From positions 1 to 64,000 of the forward strand of contig JALHNI010000020.1 in the NCBI GenBank assembly GCA_022843605.1: DNA of 64,000 nucleotides. Reading direction: 5' to 3'. Position numbers and translations under genes: made by a program. Numbering within the stretch: position 1 is the stretch's first letter; every line of letters starts with the position of its first letter. The notes beneath the pieces are model-generated. The model was not told the origin of the DNA. It searched no databases and saw nothing but the letters and a program-made list of their open reading frames with translations. Of this stretch, positions 43,785 to 53,049 are shown piece by piece. Source of the DNA: Bryobacter sp. (lineage in GTDB: Bacteria > Acidobacteriota > Terriglobia > Bryobacterales > Bryobacteraceae).

Positions 43785-45655
43785 CGCTTCATCCACAGAA
43801 ACAGCGTCAGTAACCCCCAAAGGTGGTAGCCCAGGTTGGCCTTGCGATCCAGGTGCCGCTTGATGGTGTTGGCCATGACGCTTTCGCTAAAGAGTCCGGT
43901 TGCCCGAACATTGTTCGGGCTTAACGTTTCGAGCAGCAAGGGACGCAAAATGGTGCGAAACCATTGGTGGGTGGGGATGTCGAAGCCCTGTTTGGGCCGG
44001 TTTAGGACCGCGGCGGGCAGTTTGTCGGCCATCAGGCTACGCAGGACAAACTTGAGGCGTCCATCGCGGGTGGGTGCCTTCGTCGCGAGCTTCAGATTCT
44101 CCGGAAGAGAGTTCGCGAACTCGATGACTCGATGGTCCAGGAAGGGCGGCCGCACCTCGAGCGAGTGCGCCATGCTCATGCGGTCGCATTTCGTCAGGAT
44201 GTCATCGGGCAGATAGTATCGCTGGTCCGCCCAGAGATACTGGTTGAGTGCACCGGACTGCGCATACTCGCCGGGCATCCAGCGAAACAGGTCGCGGACT
44301 CTGCGGCGGCCGTCGCGCAGATAGAGGTGTTTCCGCTCCTCGTCCGAGTGCGTCCCGTTCCAGTAGAGATGCGCGGTATCCGGGTCCATCAGGCTACCGG
44401 ACAAGAACCGCTTGGCTTTGTACTCCGTGCTGATCTTGTCGTCAGAGACAGGCCACAGCTTCAAGCCCGCTAACAGCGAACGCCGAGCCCAGGCTGGCAC
44501 TCGGCGGGCCTGGGCCGCGTACTGGTCCGCCAAATAGGTTGAGTAACCGGCGAAGAGTTCGTCCGCGCCTTCACCGCTGAGGGCCACGGTGACTTGTTTT
44601 CGGCACATCTGGGAGAGATACCAGACGGGCAGGGCACCGGAATCCGCGCTGGGTTCGTCGGAGAAGTGCGTCATGCGCTCGATGACTTCGGACAGGTCTT
44701 TTTCGGGCTGCAGGTCGAACTCTTCGTGCTCGGTTCCGTACTCCGCCGCCACTTGCCGGAAGTACTGACTTTCGTCAAAGGACTTGCCACGGAAGGAGAC
44801 CGAGAAGGTCTTGAGCTTCTGTGTAGACATGCCAGCGGCATAGTGCAGGATGGTGGAAGAATCCAGCCCACCAGAGGCCCAAACACCCACTGGCACGTCC
44901 GCCACGAGGTGTTCACGTACGGAAGCCTTGAGTAACTGGTCGAGGTCGGCCTTGGCACTTTCGAGCGAATGGCGCTGCTCCGGCCAAAGAGACAGCGTCC
45001 AGTAGCACTCATGCCGGACATCGCCACCCCACCACTCCATCCAATAGCCGGGGCGGAGCTTGGTGATGCCCTCCACCAGGGTGTAGGGCGTGGGGACGTA
45101 GTTCAGGGAAAGATAGTAACTGAGGCCTTCGAGGTCGATGCGGCGGTCGATTTCGGGATGCTCGAAGATGGCTTTGAGTTCCGAGCCAAAGTAAAGGTCG
45201 AGCCCCCGCTGATAGAAATACAGAGGCTTGATTCCGACGCGATCGCGGACCAGTAGCAGCCGCTGCTGTTCTTCCTGCCAGAGGGCAATCGCGAACATGC
45301 CGCGAAGACGTTTAAAGCAATCCGTATCCCATTCCAGAAAGGCTTTCAGCACGACTTCGGTGTCGCAGCGGGAACTGAACCGATGCCCGCGTTGTTCCAA
45401 TTCGCGTCGCAGTTCCTGATGATTGTAGACCTCGCCATTGAAGGCGATCACGGTGTTCCCGTCGGCGCTGGTCATGGGTTGGTCACCGCCCGCCAGATCA
45501 ATAATCTTGAGGCGGACGGCGCCTAACGAGATCTTCTCCGATTCCCAAATTCCGGATTGATCGGGACCTCGATGGTGCAGCGTATCCGTAACGCGGCGCA
45601 TGCGCCCTTCCGGCGCGGCTTTATCCAGGTGAGTGAAGCCTGCAATGCCACACAT
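43754..45655 (-). CDS. asnB: Glutamine-hydrolysing asparagine synthetase
   Basis: This 633-aa protein begins MCGIAGF, with the N-terminal cysteine (C2) as glutaminase nucleophile after Met removal. NHRGPDQ-like and FNGEVYNH blocks follow. The C-terminal synthetase domain has the ATP-binding SGGLDSS motif. At 633 residues it is longer than E. coli AsnB (554) and resembles the versions found in polysaccharide and exosortase clusters, which amidate sugars or peptides. It sits between GT39 and an LdhA-like gene, 6 bases from the latter. A role in surface-polymer amidation is inferred. Confidence 0.92.
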   Translation of the reverse strand: MCGIAGFTHLDKAAPEGRMRRVTDTLHHRGPDQSGIWESEKISLGAVRLKIIDLAGGDQPMTSADGNTVIAFNGEVYNHQELRRELEQRGHRFSSRCDTEVVLKAFLEWDTDCFKRLRGMFAIALWQEEQQRLLLVRDRVGIKPLYFYQRGLDLYFGSELKAIFEHPEIDRRIDLEGLSYYLSLNYVPTPYTLVEGITKLRPGYWMEWWGGDVRHECYWTLSLWPEQRHSLESAKADLDQLLKASVREHLVADVPVGVWASGGLDSSTILHYAAGMSTQKLKTFSVSFRGKSFDESQYFRQVAAEYGTEHEEFDLQPEKDLSEVIERMTHFSDEPSADSGALPVWYLSQMCRKQVTVALSGEGADELFAGYSTYLADQYAAQARRVPAWARRSLLAGLKLWPVSDDKISTEYKAKRFLSGSLMDPDTAHLYWNGTHSDEERKHLYLRDGRRRVRDLFRWMPGEYAQSGALNQYLWADQRYYLPDDILTKCDRMSMAHSLEVRPPFLDHRVIEFANSLPENLKLATKAPTRDGRLKFVLRSLMADKLPAAVLNRPKQGFDIPTHQWFRTILRPLLLETLSPNNVRATGLFSESVMANTIKRHLDRKANLGYHLWGLLTLFLWMKRWNIQPAARS

Positions 45656-45661
45656 GGTGCG

Positions 45662-46633
45662 CTAAAGCTTCACCAGATGGGTGCAGGAGCCGGTGGCCTC
45701 AAAGTCGGTGATGTTCTGGAGGGTGGTGCTGGCGATGTTTTCGAGTGCCTGTCGCGTGTAGAAGGCCTGATGGCCGGTAATCAGGACATTGGGAAGTGTG
45801 AGCAGCCGGGCAAAGACGTCGTCCTGTAGCACGCTGCCCGAGAGGTCGGCGAAGAACATACCAGCTTCCTCCTCATAGACATCCAGGCCAAGATAGCCGA
45901 GTTGCCCGGTCTTCAGTCCTCGAATGGCAGCCAAGGCATCCACCAGGCCGCCGCGGCTGGTGTTGATCAGCATGGCGCCGGGCTTCATGGCGTCCACCGC
46001 GGCATCATCGACCAAATGATAGGTTTGGGGCGTTAGCGGGCAATGGAGAGAGATGATGTCGCTGGAGGTGAGCAAATCCTGCCAACTGACGTACTCCACG
46101 GCCAAATTTGCCTGGGGAAAAGGATCGGTGGCGAGGACGCGGCAGCCGAAGCCGCGCATGATGCCCGCAAAAACCGAGCCGATCTGTCCGGTTCCAACCA
46201 CGCCCACGGTGCGCCCGTGGATGTCAAAGCCCATCAGTCCGTCCAGCAGAAAGTTGTTCTCATGCACGCGGGCATTGGCTCGCACGAGCTTCCGGTTCAG
46301 CGCCAGAATGAGGGCGACGGCGTGTTCGGCGACGGCGTAAGGGCTGTAGGCCGGCACCCGGCCGACGACCATTCCGTGGTGCGCGGCTGCCTGTAAATCG
46401 ACATGATTGAAGCCCGCCGAACGCAGCGCAATGAACTTGGTGCCGCCAGCGGCTAAAGCGGCGATGGCCTCGGCGTTGGCGTTGTCATTGACGAAGAGAC
46501 ACACAGCCGGGTAGTCTGTGGCGAGTTTTGCTGTCGCCGCGCTGAGGGAGGTTTCGAAGAAGGTAATCGGGTGAGACGACCCTTGGTAGAAGGGCTGTTC
46601 GTCACGGCGGGCGCTAAAAAAGGCAGTTCGCAT
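45662..46633 (-). CDS. D-lactate dehydrogenase-like 2-hydroxyacid dehydrogenase
   Basis: This 323-aa NAD-dependent D-2-hydroxyacid dehydrogenase closely follows the LdhA pattern: VGVVGTGQIGSVFAGIM for NAD binding, NTSRGGLVD (catalytic Arg), DVYEEE (Glu) and TGHQAFYT (His). It should interconvert pyruvate and D-lactate. It lies 6 bases upstream of asnB and 3 bases downstream of an ABC permease, an unusual setting for a fermentative enzyme. D-lactate is a component of modified peptidoglycan and some polymers, so a biosynthetic role is possible. Confidence 0.9.
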   Translation of the reverse strand: MRTAFFSARRDEQPFYQGSSHPITFFETSLSAATAKLATDYPAVCLFVNDNANAEAIAALAAGGTKFIALRSAGFNHVDLQAAAHHGMVVGRVPAYSPYAVAEHAVALILALNRKLVRANARVHENNFLLDGLMGFDIHGRTVGVVGTGQIGSVFAGIMRGFGCRVLATDPFPQANLAVEYVSWQDLLTSSDIISLHCPLTPQTYHLVDDAAVDAMKPGAMLINTSRGGLVDALAAIRGLKTGQLGYLGLDVYEEEAGMFFADLSGSVLQDDVFARLLTLPNVLITGHQAFYTRQALENIASTTLQNITDFEATGSCTHLVKL

Positions 46634-46636
46634 AAC

Positions 46637-47449
46637 TTAGAGGACATCCGCGAAGCCGCGCTTGAGTTGCCGGAAGAGCAGTCCGCCGAGCATAAAGACT
46701 GACAGGGCGGAAAAGCCCATCCAGCCAAACTGCTGCCAGTCCGGCGCCTGACTCACCAGGAGCAAGTCCCGATAGGAGGTGACGGCAGCCGAAAGAGGAT
46801 TCAGGCTCATCAGGAAACGGAATCGAGCCGGAACCTGTTCGACCGTGATGAAGATCGGCGTCAACCAGAACCATAGTGTCAAGGCGACTAGGACGAACTG
46901 GGCGGTGTCACGCAGGAAGACCTGCAGGCTGGCCACAATCCACCCGAGGCCCACGCTGAACAAACCCAGCAAGAGCATATAAGCGGGTAGCAACAGGGGC
47001 CACGCCGTTAGCCCCTCGCCCCAGATTGCGACGGCGACCAGCGCCAGCACCAGTGTCATCAGGTGGTTGACGAGGGACGAAAGGAAAATGGAGACGGGGA
47101 TCATTTCGGACGGAAACAAGGTCTTGGTGATGAGATTCGAGTTGTCCACCAAGCAAGTGGAGCAGCGCGCGACAGTGTCCTGAAAGAGTAACCAAGGCAG
47201 TTGGCCGCAGAAAAGAAACAAGGTGTAGTTACCTGTTTTTTGCCCCGGCGGAACGCGCATCCCCAAACAATAGTGGAAGACGAAGGTCCAACTGGCCAGC
47301 AGGACCAGCGGATGCACCAGCATCCAAATCCAGCCGGCACTGGAGCCGACAAAGCGCCGCGTAAAGTCGCGGCGGACCATTTCGGCCAGCAGCGTCCGTC
47401 TCGCAAACAGATTGCCAAAAAAATGTTTCCCGGGCCATGCGGACATCAA
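46637..47449 (-). CDS. ABC-2-type polysaccharide export permease (Wzm/TagG-like)
   Basis: This 270-aa membrane protein has six predicted helices and the Wzm/TagG layout: an amphipathic start (LLAEMVRRDFTRRF), then LLVHPLVLLASWTFVF-like helices and the motif LWFWLTPIFITVEQVP. It would export O-antigen or another surface polymer. The matching ATPase gene (wzt) is not next to it on either side. It heads an operon with LdhA-like, AsnB and GT39 genes. Confidence 0.9.
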   Translation of the reverse strand: MMSAWPGKHFFGNLFARRTLLAEMVRRDFTRRFVGSSAGWIWMLVHPLVLLASWTFVFHYCLGMRVPPGQKTGNYTLFLFCGQLPWLLFQDTVARCSTCLVDNSNLITKTLFPSEMIPVSIFLSSLVNHLMTLVLALVAVAIWGEGLTAWPLLLPAYMLLLGLFSVGLGWIVASLQVFLRDTAQFVLVALTLWFWLTPIFITVEQVPARFRFLMSLNPLSAAVTSYRDLLLVSQAPDWQQFGWMGFSALSVFMLGGLLFRQLKRGFADVL

Positions 47450-47490
47450 CCTTTAGGATAACGCTCTTAGACGTGATAAATTAGCGCAAT

Positions 47491-48225
47491 ATGCGGCTTC
47501 TAGTCGTTGAAGACGAAAAACGGATCGCCGATTTTTTGGCGAGGGGTCTGGAGAGCGCGGGCTACGCGGTGGATTTGGCCGGCGACGGTTCCACCGGTCT
47601 CGAGTTGATTCACCAAACGGATTACGATCTGGTGATTTTGGATATGATGCTGCCCGATATGGACGGCTTGACAGTGCTGGAGAAGATTCGGAACCGGAAG
47701 ACGAGTGCGCCGGTATTGATCCTGAGCGCCCGCGGGGGGGTGGATGACCGGGTTCGCGGGTTGGAGTTCGGCGCCGACGACTATCTGACCAAACCTTTTG
47801 CTTTCGTGGAGTTGTTGGCTCGCGTCCGGGTGCTCCTGCGCCGTGGGCAGCCGACTCCGGAGCGCCTACAGGTTGGCGATCTGGTGTTGGATTGTATCCG
47901 GCGTAAAGTGCATCGTGGTTCCGATCAGATCGATCTGGCACCGAAGGAATTCTCGATTCTCGAGTATCTGATGCGCAGCAAGGGCCGCCCCGTCAGCCGC
48001 ACGATGATCGTGGAACACGTCTGGGACATGGACTACGACGGACTCACCAATATCGTGGATGTTTACATTCGCCATTTGCGGGCCAAAGTGGATGACCGGT
48101 ATCCGGATAAGCTGATCCACACGGTTCGCGGCGTTGGTTATCTGGTGGAAGAGAGTTCGACCACGGCCGACAAAGCGCCCAAGGCGGAAGCCGCTTCTGC
48201 GCTGAATAGCGGCCAGGTCGAATAG
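47491..48225 (+). CDS. OmpR-family response regulator
   Basis: This 244-aa protein has a receiver domain with D51 as phosphoacceptor (VILDMMLPD), acidic pocket E7-D8 and K in DDYLTKPF. The C-terminal winged helix is of the OmpR/PhoB type (LDCIRRKVHRGSDQIDLAPKE, then YIRHLRAKVDDRYPDKLIHTVRGVGY). It is followed by its histidine kinase after 5 bases. Signal and targets are unknown. It is transcribed divergently from the polysaccharide operon, 41 bases away, so that operon is a candidate target. Confidence 0.96.
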   Translation: MRLLVVEDEKRIADFLARGLESAGYAVDLAGDGSTGLELIHQTDYDLVILDMMLPDMDGLTVLEKIRNRKTSAPVLILSARGGVDDRVRGLEFGADDYLTKPFAFVELLARVRVLLRRGQPTPERLQVGDLVLDCIRRKVHRGSDQIDLAPKEFSILEYLMRSKGRPVSRTMIVEHVWDMDYDGLTNIVDVYIRHLRAKVDDRYPDKLIHTVRGVGYLVEESSTTADKAPKAEAASALNSGQVE

Positions 48226-48230
48226 CCTTT

Positions 48231-49709
48231 ATGCCCTCATCGGGCCGAGGCGGTTGGCGGGCCGTTACCCGCAGCCTGCGTTTCCGGCTCACTGTCAGCT
48301 ACGTCGTCCTCTTTATGGTCGCTCTGGTAGCGATTGGTCTCGGTTTCCGCGGGCTGCTCTCCAGTGCTTCGCGCCGTCAGGTGGAACAGACTCTCGAAGA
48401 GGAGTTTGGCGAAGTGAAGGGCTTCCTGCGGCTGGAACGCGGCAAGCCGGTGTGGTTTTTTGACCGGCAGGATCCTGACGAAGCCGTGATTGTCGCGCGG
48501 TTGCGCAACGGCGTGTTTGTGTTGGCCGATTCGACCGGCAGCATCCTTGAGGCCTCGTCACTTTCCCGTCAGATTGGTTTGCAATCACGCGCGGAGATTG
48601 TGCGGGTGTTGGCCGCCAATCGCCCGATCCTGAGGTTGCTACGGGATCCGGAAGGAGAGGAGTATGTGCTGCGGGAAGGAATCCTGGTGGACGGGCAGGC
48701 GCATTATTTTGTGGCACTGGGCTTGTCGCTGGCCGACTCCAACCGGCTGATCGGACAGTTCACCAAAGCCTATTTTCTGTTGGTGCCGTTGGGCCTGGTG
48801 CTGATCGGATGGGCCGGGTGGTGGTTCGCGGGACGCGCTCTGGCGCCAGTGGTGGGAATCGCCAACGCCGCACGGGAGATCAGCAGTTCCAACCTCACCC
48901 TGCGCCTGGCGCCTCCAGGATCGAACGACGAACTCGAGAATCTTGTGGCCACCTTTAACGGCATGATGGAGCGCCTGGAACAGTCCTTCAATCAGGTGCG
49001 CCAGTTCTCGACCGACGTCTCGCACGAATTGCGAACGCCGCTCACCGTCATTCGGGGACACCTGGAGGTGGCGCTGATGACGGCCAAGACTCCAGAGCAG
49101 TATCAGGACTCTATCCATACGGCATTGCAGGACGTTGAACGCATCAGCCACATTGTCCGCGCTCTGTTGCAGCTTTCACAGGCCGAGAGCGGCCAATTAG
49201 CACTGCAGAAACAGCCGGTAGATCTGGTGGCTCTGATTGACGAACTGCGGGAGCAGTACGTCATGACGGGTGAGGATCGCGGGATCCGGTTCGAACTGAA
49301 CCTTCCGGAGATGGCGGTGGTGGAAGGTGATCGCGTACAGTTGGAGCGGCTGATTACCAATCTGGTGACGAACGCGATCAAGTATTCCCATGAGGGCGGT
49401 CTGATCTCGATCTCAATCGCGCTGCTGGAGCACGACGTAGAACTGGTGGTGGAGGATCGAGGGAGGGGCATTGCGCCGACCGATATTCCCCATATTTTCG
49501 ATCGCTTCTACCGGGTGCGCAGCCACGACTCGAGTCCGGAGAAAGGGCTGGGCCTGGGGCTGAGCTTTGTAGCGTGGATTGCGAAGGCGCACGGCGGGTC
49601 GATACGGGTGGAAAGCGCCGTGGGCCAGGGCAGCCGGTTCATCGTTTCTTTGCCGGTGCCCGAGGAAGGCTTAGAATCATCAAATGAGCTTCGAGATTCT
49701 AAAGCGTGA
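48231..49709 (+). CDS. Sensor histidine kinase (HAMP-HisKA-HATPase)
   Basis: This 492-aa membrane sensor has two helices (~18-40 and ~180-200) bracketing a ~140-residue periplasmic sensor, then HAMP and the HisKA box with H265 in FSTDVSHELRTPL. The ATPase domain has N-box NLVTNAIKYSH and G boxes DRGRGIAP and GLGLGLSFV. It should phosphorylate the upstream response regulator. Its 3' end overlaps the STAS gene by 26 bases, so the phosphorelay may also connect to an anti-sigma-antagonist-type protein. Confidence 0.96.
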   Translation: MPSSGRGGWRAVTRSLRFRLTVSYVVLFMVALVAIGLGFRGLLSSASRRQVEQTLEEEFGEVKGFLRLERGKPVWFFDRQDPDEAVIVARLRNGVFVLADSTGSILEASSLSRQIGLQSRAEIVRVLAANRPILRLLRDPEGEEYVLREGILVDGQAHYFVALGLSLADSNRLIGQFTKAYFLLVPLGLVLIGWAGWWFAGRALAPVVGIANAAREISSSNLTLRLAPPGSNDELENLVATFNGMMERLEQSFNQVRQFSTDVSHELRTPLTVIRGHLEVALMTAKTPEQYQDSIHTALQDVERISHIVRALLQLSQAESGQLALQKQPVDLVALIDELREQYVMTGEDRGIRFELNLPEMAVVEGDRVQLERLITNLVTNAIKYSHEGGLISISIALLEHDVELVVEDRGRGIAPTDIPHIFDRFYRVRSHDSSPEKGLGLGLSFVAWIAKAHGGSIRVESAVGQGSRFIVSLPVPEEGLESSNELRDSKA

Positions 49710-50094
49710 GCGCGAAGGCATTGTCATCCTTGATCTAAAGGGCCGGCTGGTGGTGGGTGACGGCGCCTCCCAGTTGCGCGAAGAGATTCTGGCGCTTGCC
49801 GCGGCTGGGAGTAACCGCGTGGTGCTGAACTTGGCGGCCGTGGATTTCATCGATTCGACGGGCCTTGGCGCCATGGTGATCTGCTTCACGACGCTGAAGA
49901 AGAGCGGCGGGGCGCTTAAGCTCTGCAACCTGGCCGAGCGAGAGATCGAACTCCTGGTGCTGACCAAGCTGACCAGCGTCTTCGAACTTTTCGATGACGA
50001 GCAGCACGCCCTGAACAGCTTTTTTCCGGGCCGCGAAATGAAGCGGTTTGACATCTTGAGCTTCGTACAGAAGCAGCGTGAGGATAGCAAGTGA
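49684..50094 (+). CDS. STAS-domain anti-sigma factor antagonist-like protein
   Basis: This 136-aa SpoIIAA-like protein has the conserved phosphorylatable serine S58 in FIDSTGLGA. Such proteins bind anti-sigma kinases or form part of stressosome-like switches. No partner anti-sigma kinase is adjacent. It starts inside the histidine kinase gene (26-base overlap) and overlaps the following peptidase gene by 4 bases, so it is translated with both. Confidence 0.92.
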   Translation: MSFEILKREREGIVILDLKGRLVVGDGASQLREEILALAAAGSNRVVLNLAAVDFIDSTGLGAMVICFTTLKKSGGALKLCNLAEREIELLVLTKLTSVFELFDDEQHALNSFFPGREMKRFDILSFVQKQREDSK

Positions 50095-51665
50095 AGCTCG
50101 TCATTACCCTACTTGTTGGCAGCCTGGCCTGGGCCCAGCAGCCTTCGCTTGAGGCGCTGAAGCAGGAAGCATTGGCCGGTGTCGAGGCCCGCAAGAAGAT
50201 GGTGCAGGAGATCGTCGACATGGTCTTCAGTTTCGGCGAACTCGGCTTTCAGGAAGTTGAGACCTCGCGGTACCTTACGGGAGTTCTGGAGAAGCATGGC
50301 TTCAAGGTGACCCGCGGCGTGGCGGGGATGCCCACCGCCTGGGTGGCCGAATGGAGTTACGGCAGCGGCAAGCCGGCGATCGGCTTTATCACCGATATCG
50401 ACGGGATCCCGCGCGCGTCGCAGAAGCCCGGCGTCGCCTATCATGAGCCCCAGATCGAAGGCGCGCCCGGCCACGGCGAAGGCCACAATTCGGGCATGGC
50501 GGTGAATATCGTCGCCTCGATCGTGTTGAAGGACCTGATGGCCAAGCACAAGGTGAATGGCTCGATTCGCTTGTATCCGGGAGTGGCAGAGGAACTGGTG
50601 GCGACCAAGGCGTTCTTTGTGCGCGAAGGACTGTTTAAGGACCTGGACCTGATGCTGGGCTGCCACGTGGGGCGCGAACTGGCGACGTCGTATGGACAGG
50701 CGGCGAACAACTCCGGTCTGGTTTCGGTGCAGTACACCTTTAAGGGCGTCGCCGCGCACGCCGCCGGAGGCCCTTGGAAGGGTAAGAGTGCGCTGGACGC
50801 CGTGGAACTGATGAACATTATGTGGAACTACAAGCGCGAGCATTTGCGACCGGAGCAAAGATCCCACTACGTGATCGTGAACGGCGGCGATCAGCCAAAC
50901 GTGGTTCCTTCAGAATCGACGGTCTGGTATTACTTCCGCGAACAGGATTTCCCCCGTATTCGGGAGCTGCATGAATACGGCTCCACGATGGCGAAGGCGG
51001 CGGCGATGGCCACCGGCACGACGTTTACGCAGCGGACGGTGGGCTCGGCTTGGCCGAACTACTTCAATAAAGTGGTGGCCGAGGTGCAGCAGAAGAACAT
51101 CGAGATGGTGGGCGTGCCAACCTGGACAGAAGCCGACCAGACGCTGGCGAGGGAGTTGCAGCGCGAGATCGGCGTGACGAAGGTGGAAGCGCTTTACGAC
51201 AAGCCCAAGCCGTTGGAAGCGCCTAAGGAATGGCGCGGTGGCGGCACGGATGACATCGGCGATATCTCCTGGGTGGTGCCGACCGTCTATATGCGCTATC
51301 CGGCGAACATTCCGAATCTGCCAGGCCATAGCTGGGCCGATGCCGTGTCGATGGCGACACCGATCGCTCATAAGGGGTCAGTGACCGGGGCGAAGGTGCA
51401 GGCCACGACGGCGCTGGATTTTCTGCTGAAGCCAACATTATTGACCGAGGCGTGGAAGCATTTTCGCGAAGTGCAGACCAAGGACCAGAAGTACACGCCG
51501 CTGATTGCCGATACCGATGTGCCGGCGATTGAGCTGAATCGCGACAAGATGGAGAAGTTCAAGCCCCAGATGGAGAAGCTTTACTACAATCCCGCCAAGT
51601 ACGGCACTTACCTGGAGCAACTGGGGATCGCCTATCCCACGGTGCGGAAGGCGACCAAGGAATAG
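50091..51665 (+). CDS. Secreted M20-family amidohydrolase (AbgB-like)
   Basis: This 524-aa M20D peptidase or amidohydrolase has a signal peptide (MKLVITLLVGSLAWAQ). Metal-site blocks include GEGHNSGMAVN, the GVAEELVATK glutamate pair and the late HSWADAVSMATPIAHKG. It resembles p-aminobenzoyl-glutamate or indole-acetyl-amino-acid hydrolases. Export suggests scavenging of conjugates outside the cytoplasm. It is 1 base from the next gene and co-transcribed with it. Confidence 0.9.
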   Translation: MKLVITLLVGSLAWAQQPSLEALKQEALAGVEARKKMVQEIVDMVFSFGELGFQEVETSRYLTGVLEKHGFKVTRGVAGMPTAWVAEWSYGSGKPAIGFITDIDGIPRASQKPGVAYHEPQIEGAPGHGEGHNSGMAVNIVASIVLKDLMAKHKVNGSIRLYPGVAEELVATKAFFVREGLFKDLDLMLGCHVGRELATSYGQAANNSGLVSVQYTFKGVAAHAAGGPWKGKSALDAVELMNIMWNYKREHLRPEQRSHYVIVNGGDQPNVVPSESTVWYYFREQDFPRIRELHEYGSTMAKAAAMATGTTFTQRTVGSAWPNYFNKVVAEVQQKNIEMVGVPTWTEADQTLARELQREIGVTKVEALYDKPKPLEAPKEWRGGGTDDIGDISWVVPTVYMRYPANIPNLPGHSWADAVSMATPIAHKGSVTGAKVQATTALDFLLKPTLLTEAWKHFREVQTKDQKYTPLIADTDVPAIELNRDKMEKFKPQMEKLYYNPAKYGTYLEQLGIAYPTVRKATKE

Positions 51666-51666
51666 T

Positions 51667-53049
51667 ATGCGATTCCTGAGTCTTTTTCTGTGGTTGGCGG
51701 CAGCGGCAGTGTGCCAACCGCCAACGGCACTGGACCGGTATGTGGCCTCACCGGATTCAAGCTACAAGTGGGAGGTCGTGCAGACGCATCCGTATCCGAA
51801 GGCCACAGCCTACGTTCTCGAGATGACTAGCCAGACCTGGCTGACGGGCCAGGAAGTGGACCGTCAGGCATGGAAGCACTATCTCGTCGTGATCCGGCCT
51901 AAGGAAGTGAAGACGGATATCGCCTTTTTGTTCATAAACGGCGGCAACAACAATAGTCCGAAGCCGCCTTCGCCCGACCTTGGGCTGGTGGATGCCGCGT
52001 TAACGACTGGTTCGGTGGTGGCGGATCTGCGCATGGTGCCCAATCAGCCGCTCGTCTTCAATGGCGCCAAGCCGATGACCGAGGACGGACTGATTGCCTA
52101 TACGTGGGACAAGTACTTGCGGACCGGTGACGAGAAGTGGCCGATGCGGCTGCCGATGACTAAGGCGGCCGTGCGGGCGCTGGATACGGTGACGGCGTTC
52201 TGTGCCTCCGAGGCCGGCGGCAAGGCTAAGGTGGATCGGTTCGTTGTGGCCGGCGGCTCGAAGCGCGGCTGGACCGCCTGGACCACGGCGGCCGTTGAGG
52301 CAGCGGCCGGCAAACGGGTGATCGCGGTGGTGCCCCTGGTGATCGACCTGCTGAACATCGTTCCCAGCTTCGAGCACCACTATCGGGTTTACGGGGCTTG
52401 GTCGCCGGCGATCAAGGACTACGAGAACGCCGGCGTGATGAATTGGACCGGCACCAAGCAATACAAAGCGCTGATGAAGATTGAGGAGCCGTTCGAGTAC
52501 CGGCAACGGCTGACGATGCCCAAGTACATTGTGAACTCGGCGGGAGACCAGTTCTTTCTGCCGGATTCTTCGCAGTTTTACTGGGATGACCTGAAGGGGC
52601 CCAAGTATCTGCGCTATATCCCGAACACGGATCATTCGCTCCGCAACTCTGACGCCTTACAAGGGATGCTGGCTTATTACGACTCCGTGATTCAAGGCAA
52701 GACGCCGCCCAAGTATGGTTGGAAGTTTCAAAAGAACGGCGATATTGTGGTCACGGCGGAGGGCAATCCCAGCAGCGTGAAGCTGTGGGCGGCCAACAAT
52801 CCCGAGAAGCGCGACTTCCGGCTGGCGGTGGTTGGTCCGGCGTATAAATCCACCGACCTGGCGAGGGACGCCAAGGGCAACTGGGTGGCGGCGCTGCCGA
52901 AGATGGCCAAAGGCTTTACGGCTTACTTCGTGGAGGTGACCTGGCCGAGCGGTATGAAGTTCCCGTTCAAGTTCACGACGCCCGTGCGGGTTTGGCCCGA
53001 TGTTTACCCATTTCCGGCCTTCAAGCCGGTTCCTCCTGAGGTGAAGTAA
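51667..53049 (+). CDS. PhoPQ-activated pathogenicity-related (PqaA-type) alpha/beta protein
   Basis: This 460-aa secreted protein (signal ending AAAVCQ) has the PhoPQ_related family signature: WKHYLVVIRPKEVKTDIAFL, NGGNNN, VVAGGSKRGWTAWTTAA (nucleophile-elbow-like GGSKRG) and YIPNTDHSLRNSD. The fold is alpha/beta-hydrolase-like. Function in the family is poorly known. It sits between the M20 hydrolase and an esterase, suggesting an operon of exported hydrolases. Confidence 0.92.
   Translation: MRFLSLFLWLAAAAVCQPPTALDRYVASPDSSYKWEVVQTHPYPKATAYVLEMTSQTWLTGQEVDRQAWKHYLVVIRPKEVKTDIAFLFINGGNNNSPKPPSPDLGLVDAALTTGSVVADLRMVPNQPLVFNGAKPMTEDGLIAYTWDKYLRTGDEKWPMRLPMTKAAVRALDTVTAFCASEAGGKAKVDRFVVAGGSKRGWTAWTTAAVEAAAGKRVIAVVPLVIDLLNIVPSFEHHYRVYGAWSPAIKDYENAGVMNWTGTKQYKALMKIEEPFEYRQRLTMPKYIVNSAGDQFFLPDSSQFYWDDLKGPKYLRYIPNTDHSLRNSDALQGMLAYYDSVIQGKTPPKYGWKFQKNGDIVVTAEGNPSSVKLWAANNPEKRDFRLAVVGPAYKSTDLARDAKGNWVAALPKMAKGFTAYFVEVTWPSGMKFPFKFTTPVRVWPDVYPFPAFKPVPPEVK

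Noticed and set aside
47453-47941. A 162-codon minus-strand frame ahead of the polysaccharide permease
   Set aside because: Antisense to the response regulator, with a low-complexity Arg/Pro/Ser translation and no family match.
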